A stretch of 19,816 nt of DNA from CAZUCU01 sp964589635 (lineage in GTDB: Bacteria > Patescibacteriota > Minisyncoccia > Phycocordibacterales > JAACPR01). Within the stretch, counting starts at the first letter, position 1. Each line of letters begins with the position of its first letter. The stretch is taken from NCBI GenBank assembly GCA_964589635.1, contig CAZPRI010000011.1, positions 1-19,816 on the forward strand, read 5' to 3'. This document shows positions 1 to 6,894 of the stretch, piece after piece. Both the position numbers and the translations under genes were made by a program. Under the pieces are notes generated by a model. It ran no database searches. It saw nothing but the letters and a program-made list of their open reading frames with translations, and was not told the DNA's origin.

Positions 1-4
1 ATTT

Positions 5-370
5 TTGATTGGTAGAATTTTGTTTGGAGGAGTCTTTCTAATGTTTGGAATAACACACTTCAGAGATAGAAAAAATATGGTTGAATTCATTAAATCTAAA
101 AATGTTTCTTCGCCAAAACTTGCTAACTTATTAGCAGCAACATTTCTGACTGTGTCAGGAATCTTTATAATTCTTGGCATCTTTTCAGAGATAGCAGCAT
201 CAGCACTAATTCTATTCCTTGTCGGAGCATCAGTAACAATGCACGATTTTTGGGCGATACAGGACCCTCAGGAAAAACAGAGGCAAATGGCCAGTTTTAT
301 GTTAAATATGGCACTTATTGGAGCTAATCTGATAATAATCTACATAAATTATTGGCCACTAAGTCTGTAA
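5..370 (+). CDS. DoxX-like small integral membrane protein, probably 5'-truncated by the window edge
   Basis: The visible 121 residues form about four hydrophobic helices (roughly residues 2-18, 40-62, 66-84 and 94-115). A short polar stretch (RDRKNMVEFIKSK) follows the first helix, and a QMASFMLNMALIGANL-type last helix follows. This layout is typical of DoxX / DoxX-like proteins, small four-helix membrane proteins of poorly defined, redox-related roles. The first usable codon in the window is a TTG at 5-7, but the frame stays open to base 2 and no ribosome binding site can be seen. The real start may therefore lie upstream. The product ends at TAA 368-370, just before a bidirectional terminator. 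I am fairly sure of the family and cannot assign a substrate. Confidence 0.75.
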   Translation: MIGRILFGGVFLMFGITHFRDRKNMVEFIKSKNVSSPKLANLLAATFLTVSGIFIILGIFSEIAASALILFLVGASVTMHDFWAIQDPQEKQRQMASFMLNMALIGANLIIIYINYWPLSL

Positions 371-381
371 TTATTAAAAGT

Positions 382-406
382 GACCCAGGCACGAAGTGTC
401 TGGGTC
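382..406. terminator. Bidirectional hairpin terminator between convergent genes
   Basis: An 11-bp stem (GACCCAGGCAC / GTGTCTGGGTC, one wobble pair) closes a GAA loop. It is followed by CTTTG on the plus strand and by CTTTTAATAATTA on the minus strand. It sits between the convergent DoxX-like gene and the minus-strand gene ending at 414, so it can serve both. The T-tracts are modest. Confidence 0.75.
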
Positions 407-413
407 CTTTGAA

Positions 414-599
414 TTACATTTGCTCCTCAAGGACCTTCTCCGCTTCCTTAAGGATTTCATCATGAGAAGCCATTAGACTTTTCTTGATTTTATCCAATCT
501 TGTAATACTATCTGTGACTGGCTCATCTTCCAGTTCTCTAGAAAAGATTTTGAAATACTCAAGAATCAATTCCTTTCGTCTCTTGTTGCTTAGTTTCAT
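414..599 (-). CDS. Small helical protein of unknown function (61 aa), translationally coupled
   Basis: The 61-residue product starts MKLSNKRRKELILEYF and ends EAEKVLEEQM. It is highly charged, predicted almost wholly helical, and has no cysteines or membrane segment. The frame is open further upstream (to 701), but I choose the ATG at 599-597 because it overlaps the TGA of the upstream gene as ATGA. That is the classic arrangement for translational coupling, and the longer start would lie deep inside the other gene. The two genes form a two-gene transcription unit ending at the 382-406 terminator. I do not recognise the family. A small antitoxin-like or partner subunit of the 147-residue protein is possible but is inference only. 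Confidence 0.6.
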   Translation of the reverse strand: MKLSNKRRKELILEYFKIFSRELEDEPVTDSITRLDKIKKSLMASHDEILKEAEKVLEEQM

Positions 600-1039
600 G
601 GCTGGTTTTGGTTGATTTTTTCCAATCGAGAAAAAGTTAACATCAATGCGTAGCGACCATATGCACTCCTGTTTTCTCCCATTTGACTTGAAAGGTCGCA
701 TTCCATACCCACTTTATTCATCTGTCGGCAAAGAATTCTGATCGAAGAAATCATGGTGTCATGAATGGCACCACGCTTCTCTGAAACCTCCCGAAATTCT
801 TCAGAAGAAGCTCCGTCACATTGATTCAACTCGTAAGTGAAATCTACGACGGTCTGGACATAACGCAAGCACGAAGCAAGCATGTCTTCCAAGAGCTCTT
901 CAAGAATTTCATCTCCTTTGACAAGCTCTTCGAGTTCATCAAGAGAAAAAAGAAGATGTTTGACTTGAAAATTTTTTTCAGGGTTCAAGTCTCCAAGGTG
1001 TTCAACCTCGTTCCCCTTTAAAATGTGAAAAGGACTCAT
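596..1039 (-). CDS. Helical protein of unknown function (147 aa), possibly DUF3232-like
   Basis: The product is mostly alpha-helical and acidic, with no signal peptide or membrane segment. The central part (residues 48-105) contains LEDMLASCLRYVQTVVDF and then RGAIHDTMISSIRILCRQM. The R-x-x-x-H-D-x-x-I-S-S-x-R/N-I-L pattern resembles what I remember of the DUF3232 family found in many CPR genomes. I cannot test this, so treat it as a hint. The ATG at 1039 lies 10 nt after a good -10 box, leaving almost no leader. The stop overlaps the start of the 61-residue gene by 4 nt. Base composition looks somewhat richer in G+C than the neighbouring aspS. Function unknown. Confidence 0.65.
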   Translation of the reverse strand: MSPFHILKGNEVEHLGDLNPEKNFQVKHLLFSLDELEELVKGDEILEELLEDMLASCLRYVQTVVDFTYELNQCDGASSEEFREVSEKRGAIHDTMISSIRILCRQMNKVGMECDLSSQMGENRSAYGRYALMLTFSRLEKINQNQP

Positions 1040-1049
1040 AACTGCCCAA

Positions 1050-1079
1050 GTTATAACACTTAGATTAGTATTTTGTCAA
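1050..1079 (-). promoter_or_regulatory. Promoter of the 147-aa / 61-aa gene pair
   Basis: On the minus strand a perfect -35 TTGACA (1079-1074), an 18-nt spacer and a -10 TATAAC (1055-1050) lie 10 nt before the ATG at 1039. Transcription would begin only about 3-4 nt before the start codon. No Shine-Dalgarno fits in that space. Confidence 0.7.
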
Positions 1080-1086
1080 TACCCTA

Positions 1087-2382
1087 TTATGGAGTAAGTC
1101 TATTAACATCTCTTGGTAAGAATGTGGCTTCCTTTACAGAATCAAGCTCCAAAAGTCTCATAATTAACCTTGATGGACCAATTCCTCCTCCTCCATGTGG
1201 TGGGCATCCGTACCTAAAGAAATTCATGTAATCTGAAAGTTCATCAAGATCCATTTTCTTTTCTATGGCTTGAGCTTTTAAAATTTCTGGTCTGTGTTCT
1301 CTCTGTGCTAACGTTGTTATTTCAAGACCTTTATATAGAAGGTCAGCACTTTTTGTTAGTTCAGGATTATCTTCATGCCTCATGTGATAAAAAGGTCTTT
1401 TTGAAATATGATAATCAGTAATAAATACAAAATCACTCCCTGTCTCCTCTTTTACAAGTTTACAAATTCCTCTCTCTTCTTCAGGAGAAAGATCATGTTC
1501 CTCTCCACTTTGAATACCCGCGGCTTTCAATTTCTCCTTAACCTCTTTTATAGGAATTCTTGGAAATGGTGCGGTAGGAATACTTACTTCTAATTCAGGA
1601 ATATCTTTTTTCAATTGTTCAAAAGCAGAAATGATCATCTGTTCCTCCATATCCATCACATCGTGATGAGATTCAACAAGAGAAATTTCAAAATCCCAGC
1701 CAGTAAATTCCGTCATATGCCTTGTAGTAAAAGACTGTTCTGCCCTAAATACAGGTCCATTTATAAAGACTCTTTCAAGTCCTGAAGCAATCGCCATTTG
1801 TTTATAGAATTGTGGAGATTGTGCAAGATAGGCTTTCTTTTCAAAATATTGAACTTCAAAAACATCAGCACCTGTCTCTGATGCAGAACTCATAAAAGAC
1901 GGAGTGTAAACTTGTAAAAACTCTTCTTTATCAAAGTAACTTCTCATTCCTTTTTCAAGTGCCGTCCAAACTTTAAATATTTGCGTATTTCTAGGCTTTC
2001 TAATATCAAGCCATCTATAATCAAATCTTGAAACAACATTTGTCTCTTCTCCACCTTTTCTAATCTCTACCGGAATAGCCAATTCTGGATCAGCTTTTGA
2101 AAGAATACTAATGCTTCGTGCTTCTATTTCGAAACCACTCGGAGCTTGTTTTTCTTCTTTTACTAATCCATTAATAACAACAAAAGATTCTGTAGATATA
2201 TCTTTTACTTTTTCAAAATCAGGACAATCCTTCAATACAACCACCTGAATCATTCCTGAAATATCCCTAATGTTTATAAAAGCTATTTTACTTTGGTCTC
2301 TAAGTGTATGAACAAAACCAGCAATATTAATTTCTTTACCAATATGTTCTTTTACACTTTTTATTTTTATTCTATCTATCAT
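1087..2382 (-). CDS. aspS: Aspartyl-tRNA synthetase, archaeal type, probably non-discriminating (Asp/Asn)
   Basis: This is a class II aminoacyl-tRNA synthetase of 431 residues. It has an N-terminal OB-fold anticodon-binding domain (about 1-105) and a catalytic core without the ~100-residue insertion of bacterial-type AspRS, matching the shorter archaeal/eukaryotic type. Motif 2 is seen as FRAEQSFTTRH and motif 3 as GGGGIGPSRLIMRLLEL near the C-terminus. In the anticodon loop region, AGFVH (His25) and APSGFE (Pro81) stand where the discriminating Thermococcus enzyme has Trp26 and Lys85. As I recall, His and Pro at these sites mark enzymes that charge both tRNA-Asp and tRNA-Asn. Asp-tRNA-Asn would then need the GatCAB amidotransferase, which is not in this window. 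The gene is monocistronic with its own leaderless-type promoter. Confidence 0.95.
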   Translation of the reverse strand: MIDRIKIKSVKEHIGKEINIAGFVHTLRDQSKIAFINIRDISGMIQVVVLKDCPDFEKVKDISTESFVVINGLVKEEKQAPSGFEIEARSISILSKADPELAIPVEIRKGGEETNVVSRFDYRWLDIRKPRNTQIFKVWTALEKGMRSYFDKEEFLQVYTPSFMSSASETGADVFEVQYFEKKAYLAQSPQFYKQMAIASGLERVFINGPVFRAEQSFTTRHMTEFTGWDFEISLVESHHDVMDMEEQMIISAFEQLKKDIPELEVSIPTAPFPRIPIKEVKEKLKAAGIQSGEEHDLSPEEERGICKLVKEETGSDFVFITDYHISKRPFYHMRHEDNPELTKSADLLYKGLEITTLAQREHRPEILKAQAIEKKMDLDELSDYMNFFRYGCPPHGGGGIGPSRLIMRLLELDSVKEATFLPRDVNRLTP

Positions 2383-2389
2383 TAGGGCT

Positions 2390-2395
2390 AGTATA
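2390..2395 (-). promoter_or_regulatory. -10 box of aspS, leaderless type
   Basis: TATACT (5 of 6 consensus) reads on the minus strand and ends 7 nt before the aspS ATG (2382), so transcription should begin at or next to the A of the start codon. No good -35 and no Shine-Dalgarno are visible. The site lies in the short gap between the terminator at 2424-2456 and aspS. Confidence 0.5.
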
Positions 2396-2423
2396 TAAGA
2401 TTTATTACATATTTTCCATAGTG

Positions 2424-2456
2424 AATAAAAAAAGCCGCCCCGTTTAACGGGGCGGC
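2424..2456 (-). terminator. Rho-independent terminator of the lipoprotein-like gene
   Basis: A perfect 9-bp GC stem (GCCGCCCCG / CGGGGCGGC, 2434-2456) with loop TTTAA is followed on the minus strand by TTTTTTTATT. It sits 12 nt after the stop at 2469. It isolates aspS from upstream transcription. Confidence 0.93.
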
Positions 2457-2468
2457 GAAGTCAAAACA

Positions 2469-2933
2469 TCAAGAGAGGTGAATTCTTTTACGACTACCTT
2501 TCTTGGGTACAATCTCCCTTGCTCTTTGAGCATGTCTCAGGTTCTCAAAGAGAATGTGGTTAGATACCGGGGAAAGGCCATTAAATTCGTAGCCAAATCC
2601 GTTCGGAAGAATTCGATAATTAAATTCTTTTCCTTCAGAATATACCCTCAACCACTCGAAATTTCCATCACCATCATGGTCGTAGACTTTAAAAGGTCGC
2701 TGACCACTAATATAGTTATAATTTTTAGGAGTGATTCTTATCTCGGTAGCCTTTCTGCCACCTGAATAATTTGTCACTTTCATATCGTAATCAAAGATGT
2801 TCTCTGAATACGAATAAATATCTGCACTTTTCACAGGAGGTAATGGTCCTGAAGATGAGTTCATCATCTGCACACAAGATGCAGAAAGAAAAATAATCCC
2901 CAATAACAACAGTTTAAACACTTTTTTATTCAT
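2469..2933 (-). CDS. Small secreted or lipid-anchored protein of unknown function (154 aa)
   Basis: The N-terminus is MNKKVFKLLLLGIIFLSASC: a lysine-rich start, a hydrophobic core and a Cys at residue 20. This is the shape of a lipoprotein signal, although the box LSAS-C has Ser at -3 where Leu is usual. The mature part contains YDHDGDGNFEWLRVY (about residues 83-97), a D-x-D-G-D-G-x like calcium-loop / FG-GAP-like or EF-hand-like segment, in a beta-rich context. The C-terminus is basic (KKGSRKRIHLS). I do not recognise the family. The gene is monocistronic between its own weak promoter and a strong terminator. An extracellular, membrane-anchored role is inference. Confidence 0.75.
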   Translation of the reverse strand: MNKKVFKLLLLGIIFLSASCVQMMNSSSGPLPPVKSADIYSYSENIFDYDMKVTNYSGGRKATEIRITPKNYNYISGQRPFKVYDHDGDGNFEWLRVYSEGKEFNYRILPNGFGYEFNGLSPVSNHILFENLRHAQRAREIVPKKGSRKRIHLS

Positions 2934-3000
2934 ATCTTATAGAGCTCAGTTCTTTGTGAAAATACCACTAAAGTAGTAAAAAAGCAACATTAAAAAGAAA

Positions 3001-3026
3001 AGCCCCGAGCCGTATGGTTCGGGGCT
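3001..3026 (-). terminator. Hairpin terminator downstream of truB / small ORF
   Basis: An 11-bp stem (AGCCCCGAGCC / GGTTCGGGGCT, one wobble) with loop GTAT is followed on the minus strand by TTTTCTTTTTAATG. It ends minus-strand transcription before the lipoprotein-like gene. The plus side is also T-rich, but no plus-strand gene lies upstream. Confidence 0.85.
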
Positions 3027-3053
3027 AGTAGCTTCTTTCTTTTTGTCTTACTC

Positions 3054-3125
3054 TTAATCAAGTGGGGTGTTACCCCTCAGTCTATGTAGTTCAATTTCAC
3101 CTTTTTTCTCCTTTCTATGTTCCAT
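3054..3125 (-). CDS. Possible 23-residue ORF in the truB 3' region
   Basis: An ATG at 3125 opens a 23-codon frame, MEHRKEKKGEIELHRLRGNT plus three residues, ending in TAA at 3054. It lies between the truB stop (3181) and the terminator at 3001-3026. Its reading frame contains an AAGGAG, and a small hairpin (GGGGT / ACCCC, 3064-3076) falls near its end. It may be a genuine micro-protein, a 3'-derived small RNA or simply the truB 3' UTR. There is no homology evidence. Confidence 0.25.
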   Translation of the reverse strand: MEHRKEKKGEIELHRLRGNTPLD

Positions 3126-3180
3126 GATGGAACTATTTTATTCCATATTTATAATACTACAAAAAAATAATCCTACAAAA

Positions 3181-3891
3181 CTATTCACTGAATACTTTTG
3201 TTCTTTTTAATCGTAGTAGACAAACAGGAAATTCGAATTCTTCTACGAGAGCCCTAATAAAAGTACCAGAAGAGACTCTGATTTTAATATCAAAAACCTG
3301 AAAAGTTTCAGGAGCAGATTCAAAATTTTTTCTCCAGGCTTCAAGAATTTTCTCTTGTCTGAAATCACCTCTAACTTTAGGAATAGATTCTAAAATATAA
3401 TCCTTAGTATCACCTTTTGGAATATTTTTTAAATCAAGAAATTCAACGTTTTTTATTTCCACACCTAAACACGGTCTTTCAACAGAAAGATCCCCAGCTT
3501 TAAAATACTCAAAAAGTTTTTTTCCATTTACCGTTTTTCCAGAAAACCATGGATATGTCTGTTTTTTTATTTTTTTAAATGAATTAACGTTATTTTCTAT
3601 AATACTAGTACTTTGTCTTTCGAAAGAAGAATCTGTAATTAATCCCAATATATCTCCTGAATCAGTTTCAAAACCAACCAGAAAAGTAGCAACATACTCT
3701 TTATCGTATCCAAGATACTTTTCTCTATGATTATTTTCGTATCCAATCAATAGTATGGTTTCACCTTCGGCCATTGGGTCAAGTCTGCCAGCATAGGAAA
3801 TTCTCTCATTCTCTAAATCAGGCATTTCTGTTCTAATACGTTGTATCAATTCTAGAGGAGTCTCTCCTACTTCTTTGTTCACCTTTATCAT
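3181..3891 (-). CDS. truB: tRNA pseudouridine-55 synthase TruB
   Basis: TruB converts U55 to pseudouridine in the T-loop of tRNAs. The catalytic motif is visible as ISYAGRLDPMAEG with Asp38 as nucleophile, followed by YVATFLVGFETDSGD (67-80). The family segment YPWFSGKTVNGKKLFEYFKAG and the late SSGTFIRALVEE motif are also present. At 236 residues it lacks most of the C-terminal PUA-like region of the ~314-residue E. coli enzyme, as in many reduced bacteria. The N-terminal KxxG(x)TS motif is degenerate (NKEVGETPLEL). The start ATG 3891 lies 7 nt after a TATATT -10 box. It is transcribed alone, divergently from the acidic membrane protein. Confidence 0.9.
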   Translation of the reverse strand: MIKVNKEVGETPLELIQRIRTEMPDLENERISYAGRLDPMAEGETILLIGYENNHREKYLGYDKEYVATFLVGFETDSGDILGLITDSSFERQSTSIIENNVNSFKKIKKQTYPWFSGKTVNGKKLFEYFKAGDLSVERPCLGVEIKNVEFLDLKNIPKGDTKDYILESIPKVRGDFRQEKILEAWRKNFESAPETFQVFDIKIRVSSGTFIRALVEEFEFPVCLLRLKRTKVFSE

Positions 3892-3898
3892 GTCATAA

Positions 3899-3927
3899 AA
3901 TATAACTTTTTGAGCCTATATAGTAAA
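3899..3927 (-). promoter_or_regulatory. Promoter of truB, leaderless type
   Basis: The minus strand carries -35 TTTACT (3927-3922), a 17-nt spacer and -10 TATATT (3904-3899), ending 7 nt before the truB ATG. The predicted transcript would start at the initiation codon. Confidence 0.5.
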
Positions 3928-3932
3928 CATCT

Positions 3933-3960
3933 TTGACTATATGAACAAAGAGTGGATAAT
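3933..3960 (+). promoter_or_regulatory. Promoter of the acidic membrane protein gene
   Basis: TTGACT (3933-3938) and GATAAT (3955-3960) are separated by 16 nt, each matching consensus at 5 of 6 positions. The leader would be about 40 nt. An alternative -10, TATAAA, is at 3991-3996, 11 nt before the ATG. The -35 lies close to the truB promoter on the other strand. Confidence 0.55.
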
Positions 3961-4007
3961 GAATATACGATTAAATTGTATCGTATTTACTATAAATATT
4001 AAGAACC

Positions 4008-4589
4008 ATGAAAAAAATATTATTATTGATAGTGCTTATAGCGATTGTATTTTTTATAATTGATAAAGTACAAAACGATGATGAAGTTGTTATTGTCACT
4101 GAAGAATCTAACCTATCTGAAATTGTAGAAGCAAATGATGAGTACAGAGATAGTCTTGTAGAAGTAAAGGCTTCAATAAAGTCTGGTGACAAAGACATGA
4201 TTACAGTGTCTCTAAGTAGACTAGCAAAAGCTTTGGAGAAATTAGAACTTATCGAAAATTCAACTACAGACACTGAGATAAAGACTGAACTAAATAAAAG
4301 AAGAAATGGAGGTAATTCAATCAAAGTAGCCATTGAAGATATCCTAGAAAAGACTGAAGGAGAAATAGTGATTGAAGACTCAATCATAGAATCTATTGAT
4401 GAAGCAGTTGATGAAACCACTCAGTCAATAGAGGAAGACGTAGTAAATAACCCAGAAATCCTAGAAACACTAGATCTGGAAAATGATATTGATACTGAAG
4501 ATATTATTGATGAAGAAGTAGTTACAGATGAAGAAAATATATTAGATGTGGATGTAACTTCTGAATCAGAAGTAGAAGTTCAAAACTAA
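4008..4589 (+). CDS. Membrane-anchored, highly acidic protein of unknown function (193 aa)
   Basis: A short basic start (MKK) precedes one hydrophobic helix (about residues 4-19, ILLLIVLIAIVFFIID), acting as a membrane anchor or uncleaved signal. A predicted helical middle (40-115) follows. The tail after about residue 115 is extremely rich in Asp and Glu with few basic residues, so it is probably disordered and extracytoplasmic. A short basic patch (NKRRNGGN, about 95-103) interrupts the acidity. I do not recognise a family, and low complexity makes similarity searches unreliable. It is transcribed alone from its own promoter and ends at a strong bidirectional terminator. A second, shorter protein of the same design is encoded at 7780-8052. 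Confidence 0.8.
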   Translation: MKKILLLIVLIAIVFFIIDKVQNDDEVVIVTEESNLSEIVEANDEYRDSLVEVKASIKSGDKDMITVSLSRLAKALEKLELIENSTTDTEIKTELNKRRNGGNSIKVAIEDILEKTEGEIVIEDSIIESIDEAVDETTQSIEEDVVNNPEILETLDLENDIDTEDIIDEEVVTDEENILDVDVTSESEVEVQN

Positions 4590-4604
4590 TAATAATTATG
4601 AAAT

Positions 4605-4637
4605 AAAAAAGGCACGACCTCTGGTCGCGCCTTTTTT
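4605..4637. terminator. Bidirectional terminator between acidic protein gene and histidine kinase gene
   Basis: The stem GGCACGACC / GGTCGCGCC (4611-4631, one wobble, loop TCT) is flanked by six A on the left and six T on the right. It therefore works for the plus-strand gene ending at 4589 and the minus-strand gene ending at 4639. Confidence 0.93.
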
Positions 4638-4638
4638 A

Positions 4639-6252
4639 TTACTTAGGTAGTTCAACAATAAATTCTGAACCCTTTCCTTTTCCTTCTGACTCCGCCCAAA
4701 TATGTCCTCCATGCTCTCTTATGATTTGCCTTGCTATAAACAACCCGTAACCAGTAGTGTCCACATTTTGATCGATAGAATTTCGCCCTTTTCCTCCTTC
4801 AGTAAACAAATTCTTTTTATCTTCCTTTGTCAAACCAACACCAGAATCTTTTACAGAAAATCTCAATCTACCATTTTTTTCTGACAAGCTGATTTCAATT
4901 TCTCCTGATGGAGTATAGATTACGGCATTTTCCAAAAGGTTTTTGACAACTTCTTTCAACTTCAAGTCATCTCCGTCAATAATCATTTTGTCCGCAGGAA
5001 TCTTTTTTACAATTTTTAAATTCTTTTCTTCTACTTTCGGCTTAATATTCTCTATCTGCTCCAAAACCAATTGTCTCATGTCCAATTCTTGTTTATCAAA
5101 CTCAACAACACCGTTCTTTAGGTCAGAGGCTTGCAAAATTGCTTGAACAGTTTCTACTCCCTTTGTTTCTGAATCCAGACCATACTTTGCAACCTCTTTT
5201 ATCTTCATTCCAGTTTTCCCATAATCTCCCGACAAAATTCCATCAAAGATATTTCTGGATTTGGTCATATAACCCTTAACTTGATGAGTAATAAAGTGCA
5301 ACAAATTTTGTTGGTTTTTGTTTGCAACATCAAGAAGTTTTCTTTGTTTTTCGACCTTCTTTACAGATTTTATAAGAATATAGCTAATTACTCCTGTTAG
5401 CACAATTGTCACAAATAGAATAATCTTAATATTCTGCAATGTTCTAATAAATATCATTGAAAAATTCAAGAACAAGAGAAGAGATATCAATATTTGCGGA
5501 AGTAATAATTTTACACCTAAAATTTTAAATTCTGAAACTAATAAGGATGATACAAACAGGAAGATGAAAAATGCCAAAGGGATAACGATATTCGCTTCAT
5601 AAAGTACCACGTAAGAACCTATTAAATCATTAAATATAAAAACAGATAGAAGTATTAATGAAGAAATAAAAATATAAGTAAACATTTTCATACTAATAAA
5701 ACTTTTCCTAAACTTAATAAGTTTATAAAGTAGATTTAGGAATAATAATAATTCAATAAAGTATATATAAATCCACAGATTTCCTAATATTCCTTCACAA
5801 TAAGAAATATCATATACAAAATTATAACTACCAGACATCAGAACAAATATTGGAATAAAAGAAAGGAATAAAATAGAAACATTGTCTATTACGGGAAAAT
5901 TTTTTATATATTTTCTAGCCAACCTTTCAATGAGCAAGACTACTGAGAAAACCATGAGTGGATGTAAAATTGCTATAATCTGCCATGAAAAAAATATTAT
6001 TTCATTATGTATTGCAACCCACTGAACAAGCTCATTTATTTGCCATAATGAAAAAACTAAAATAGAGAAAAGAAAATACTTATTAATCTTATTTTTTGGA
6101 GCAAAAAATAAGAAGAAGATAGATATAACTAATGATAGAAAAAACACCGGTAAATAGAAATAATATAAAAATGAAGGAGCAATAGAGAAATCAAATAAGC
6201 CAAAAGCAATACTTTCAGTTATATCTCCGCATAAACTTAGACTGTTTAGCAT
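4639..6252 (-). CDS. Membrane sensor histidine kinase, orphan
   Basis: This 537-residue protein has about nine hydrophobic helices in residues 25-295 (seven in a 7TM-like block, then a closely spaced pair at 251-294). A short linker leads to the dimerisation/phosphoacceptor helix with HFITHQVKGYM, where His323 is the likely phosphorylated residue. The HATPase domain shows the N box around Asn442 (LLENAVIY), the G1 box DSGVG (469-473), and a G2 box with TTGYGLFIARQI (499-510). No PAS, HAMP or receiver domain is visible and no response regulator lies next to it, so its partner must be elsewhere. The ATG at 6252 is only 6 nt after a perfect TATAAT. The signal sensed is unknown; an intramembrane or lipid signal is plausible from the topology but unproven. 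Confidence 0.88.
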   Translation of the reverse strand: MLNSLSLCGDITESIAFGLFDFSIAPSFLYYFYLPVFFLSLVISIFFLFFAPKNKINKYFLFSILVFSLWQINELVQWVAIHNEIIFFSWQIIAILHPLMVFSVVLLIERLARKYIKNFPVIDNVSILFLSFIPIFVLMSGSYNFVYDISYCEGILGNLWIYIYFIELLLFLNLLYKLIKFRKSFISMKMFTYIFISSLILLSVFIFNDLIGSYVVLYEANIVIPLAFFIFLFVSSLLVSEFKILGVKLLLPQILISLLLFLNFSMIFIRTLQNIKIILFVTIVLTGVISYILIKSVKKVEKQRKLLDVANKNQQNLLHFITHQVKGYMTKSRNIFDGILSGDYGKTGMKIKEVAKYGLDSETKGVETVQAILQASDLKNGVVEFDKQELDMRQLVLEQIENIKPKVEEKNLKIVKKIPADKMIIDGDDLKLKEVVKNLLENAVIYTPSGEIEISLSEKNGRLRFSVKDSGVGLTKEDKKNLFTEGGKGRNSIDQNVDTTGYGLFIARQIIREHGGHIWAESEGKGKGSEFIVELPK

Positions 6253-6258
6253 ACTATT

Positions 6259-6268
6259 ATTATATAAT
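6259..6268. promoter_or_regulatory. Symmetric -10 element shared by divergent histidine kinase and SET genes
   Basis: ATTATATAAT is a perfect palindrome, so TATAAT reads on the plus strand (6263-6268) and on the minus strand (6264-6259). On the minus strand it ends 6 nt before the kinase ATG (leaderless type). On the plus strand a further TATAAT lies at 6283-6288, nearer the SET start. No clear -35 boxes are seen, and the AT-richness of the region weakens the call. Confidence 0.45.
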
Positions 6269-6315
6269 ATAATGATAGTATTTATAATAAGTTATCAACG
6301 ATAAAAATATGACAT

Positions 6316-6894
6316 ATGACAAATAAAAAAAACTTTACATGGAAAAGCCCGAACATATTAATCAAAAAAACTAAAAATAGAGGTCTCGGAGTCTTTGCAA
6401 ATAAAGTTATAAATAAGAATGAGCTTATCTTGGTAATGGGGGGCTACATATTTGACATTGAAGATGAAAATAATTTGAATAAATTTAATGAAGATAAGCC
6501 AATAGAGATATCCCAAGATTTTTCAATATCTCCAATAACAATAAAAGAAACTGAGAGTATGATTCAACACAGCATAAATCATAGCTGTCAACCAAATTGC
6601 GGATGGAAAGGGCAACTTTTTTTAGTAGCAATGAAAAAAATAAACAAAGGAGAAGAAGTTGTTTATGATTATGCAACAATAATGCATTCAAACAATGACA
6701 GTGAAACTTATTTCAAAATGGTTTGTGAATGTGGATCAAGAAAATGCAGAGGCGTTGTTACAGAGGACGACTGGAAACTTCCAGAATTGCAAAAAAAATA
6801 TGACGGTTATTTCCAGTGGTACCTACAGGATAAAATTGATTGTCTTAAAAAAGGAAAAAAATACAAAAAACCATATACACTTCCTAAAAATTAG
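6316..6894 (+). CDS. SET-domain protein lysine methyltransferase with post-SET zinc site
   Basis: This 192-residue protein transfers methyl groups from S-adenosylmethionine to lysine side chains, judging by family. All key SET landmarks are visible: NRGLGVFA (21-28), the cofactor/knot motif INHSCQPNC (87-95), and the KGEEVVYDYA motif with the active-site Tyr region (111-120). The post-SET motif CECGSRKC (C137, C139, C144) would bind zinc with Cys95. A basic C-terminus (LKKGKKYKKPY) follows. The ATG 6316 is chosen; an out-of-frame ATG 7 nt earlier (6309) opens only five codons. It is divergent from the histidine kinase and overlaps the transporter gene by 4 nt tail to tail. The substrate is unknown; ribosomal or nucleoid proteins are possible. 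Confidence 0.9.
   Translation: MTNKKNFTWKSPNILIKKTKNRGLGVFANKVINKNELILVMGGYIFDIEDENNLNKFNEDKPIEISQDFSISPITIKETESMIQHSINHSCQPNCGWKGQLFLVAMKKINKGEEVVYDYATIMHSNNDSETYFKMVCECGSRKCRGVVTEDDWKLPELQKKYDGYFQWYLQDKIDCLKKGKKYKKPYTLPKN

Noticed and set aside
600..701. Longer start for the 61-aa gene (95-residue version)
   Set aside because: It would lie entirely inside the upstream gene in another frame; the ATGA overlap at 596-599 gives a far more natural start.
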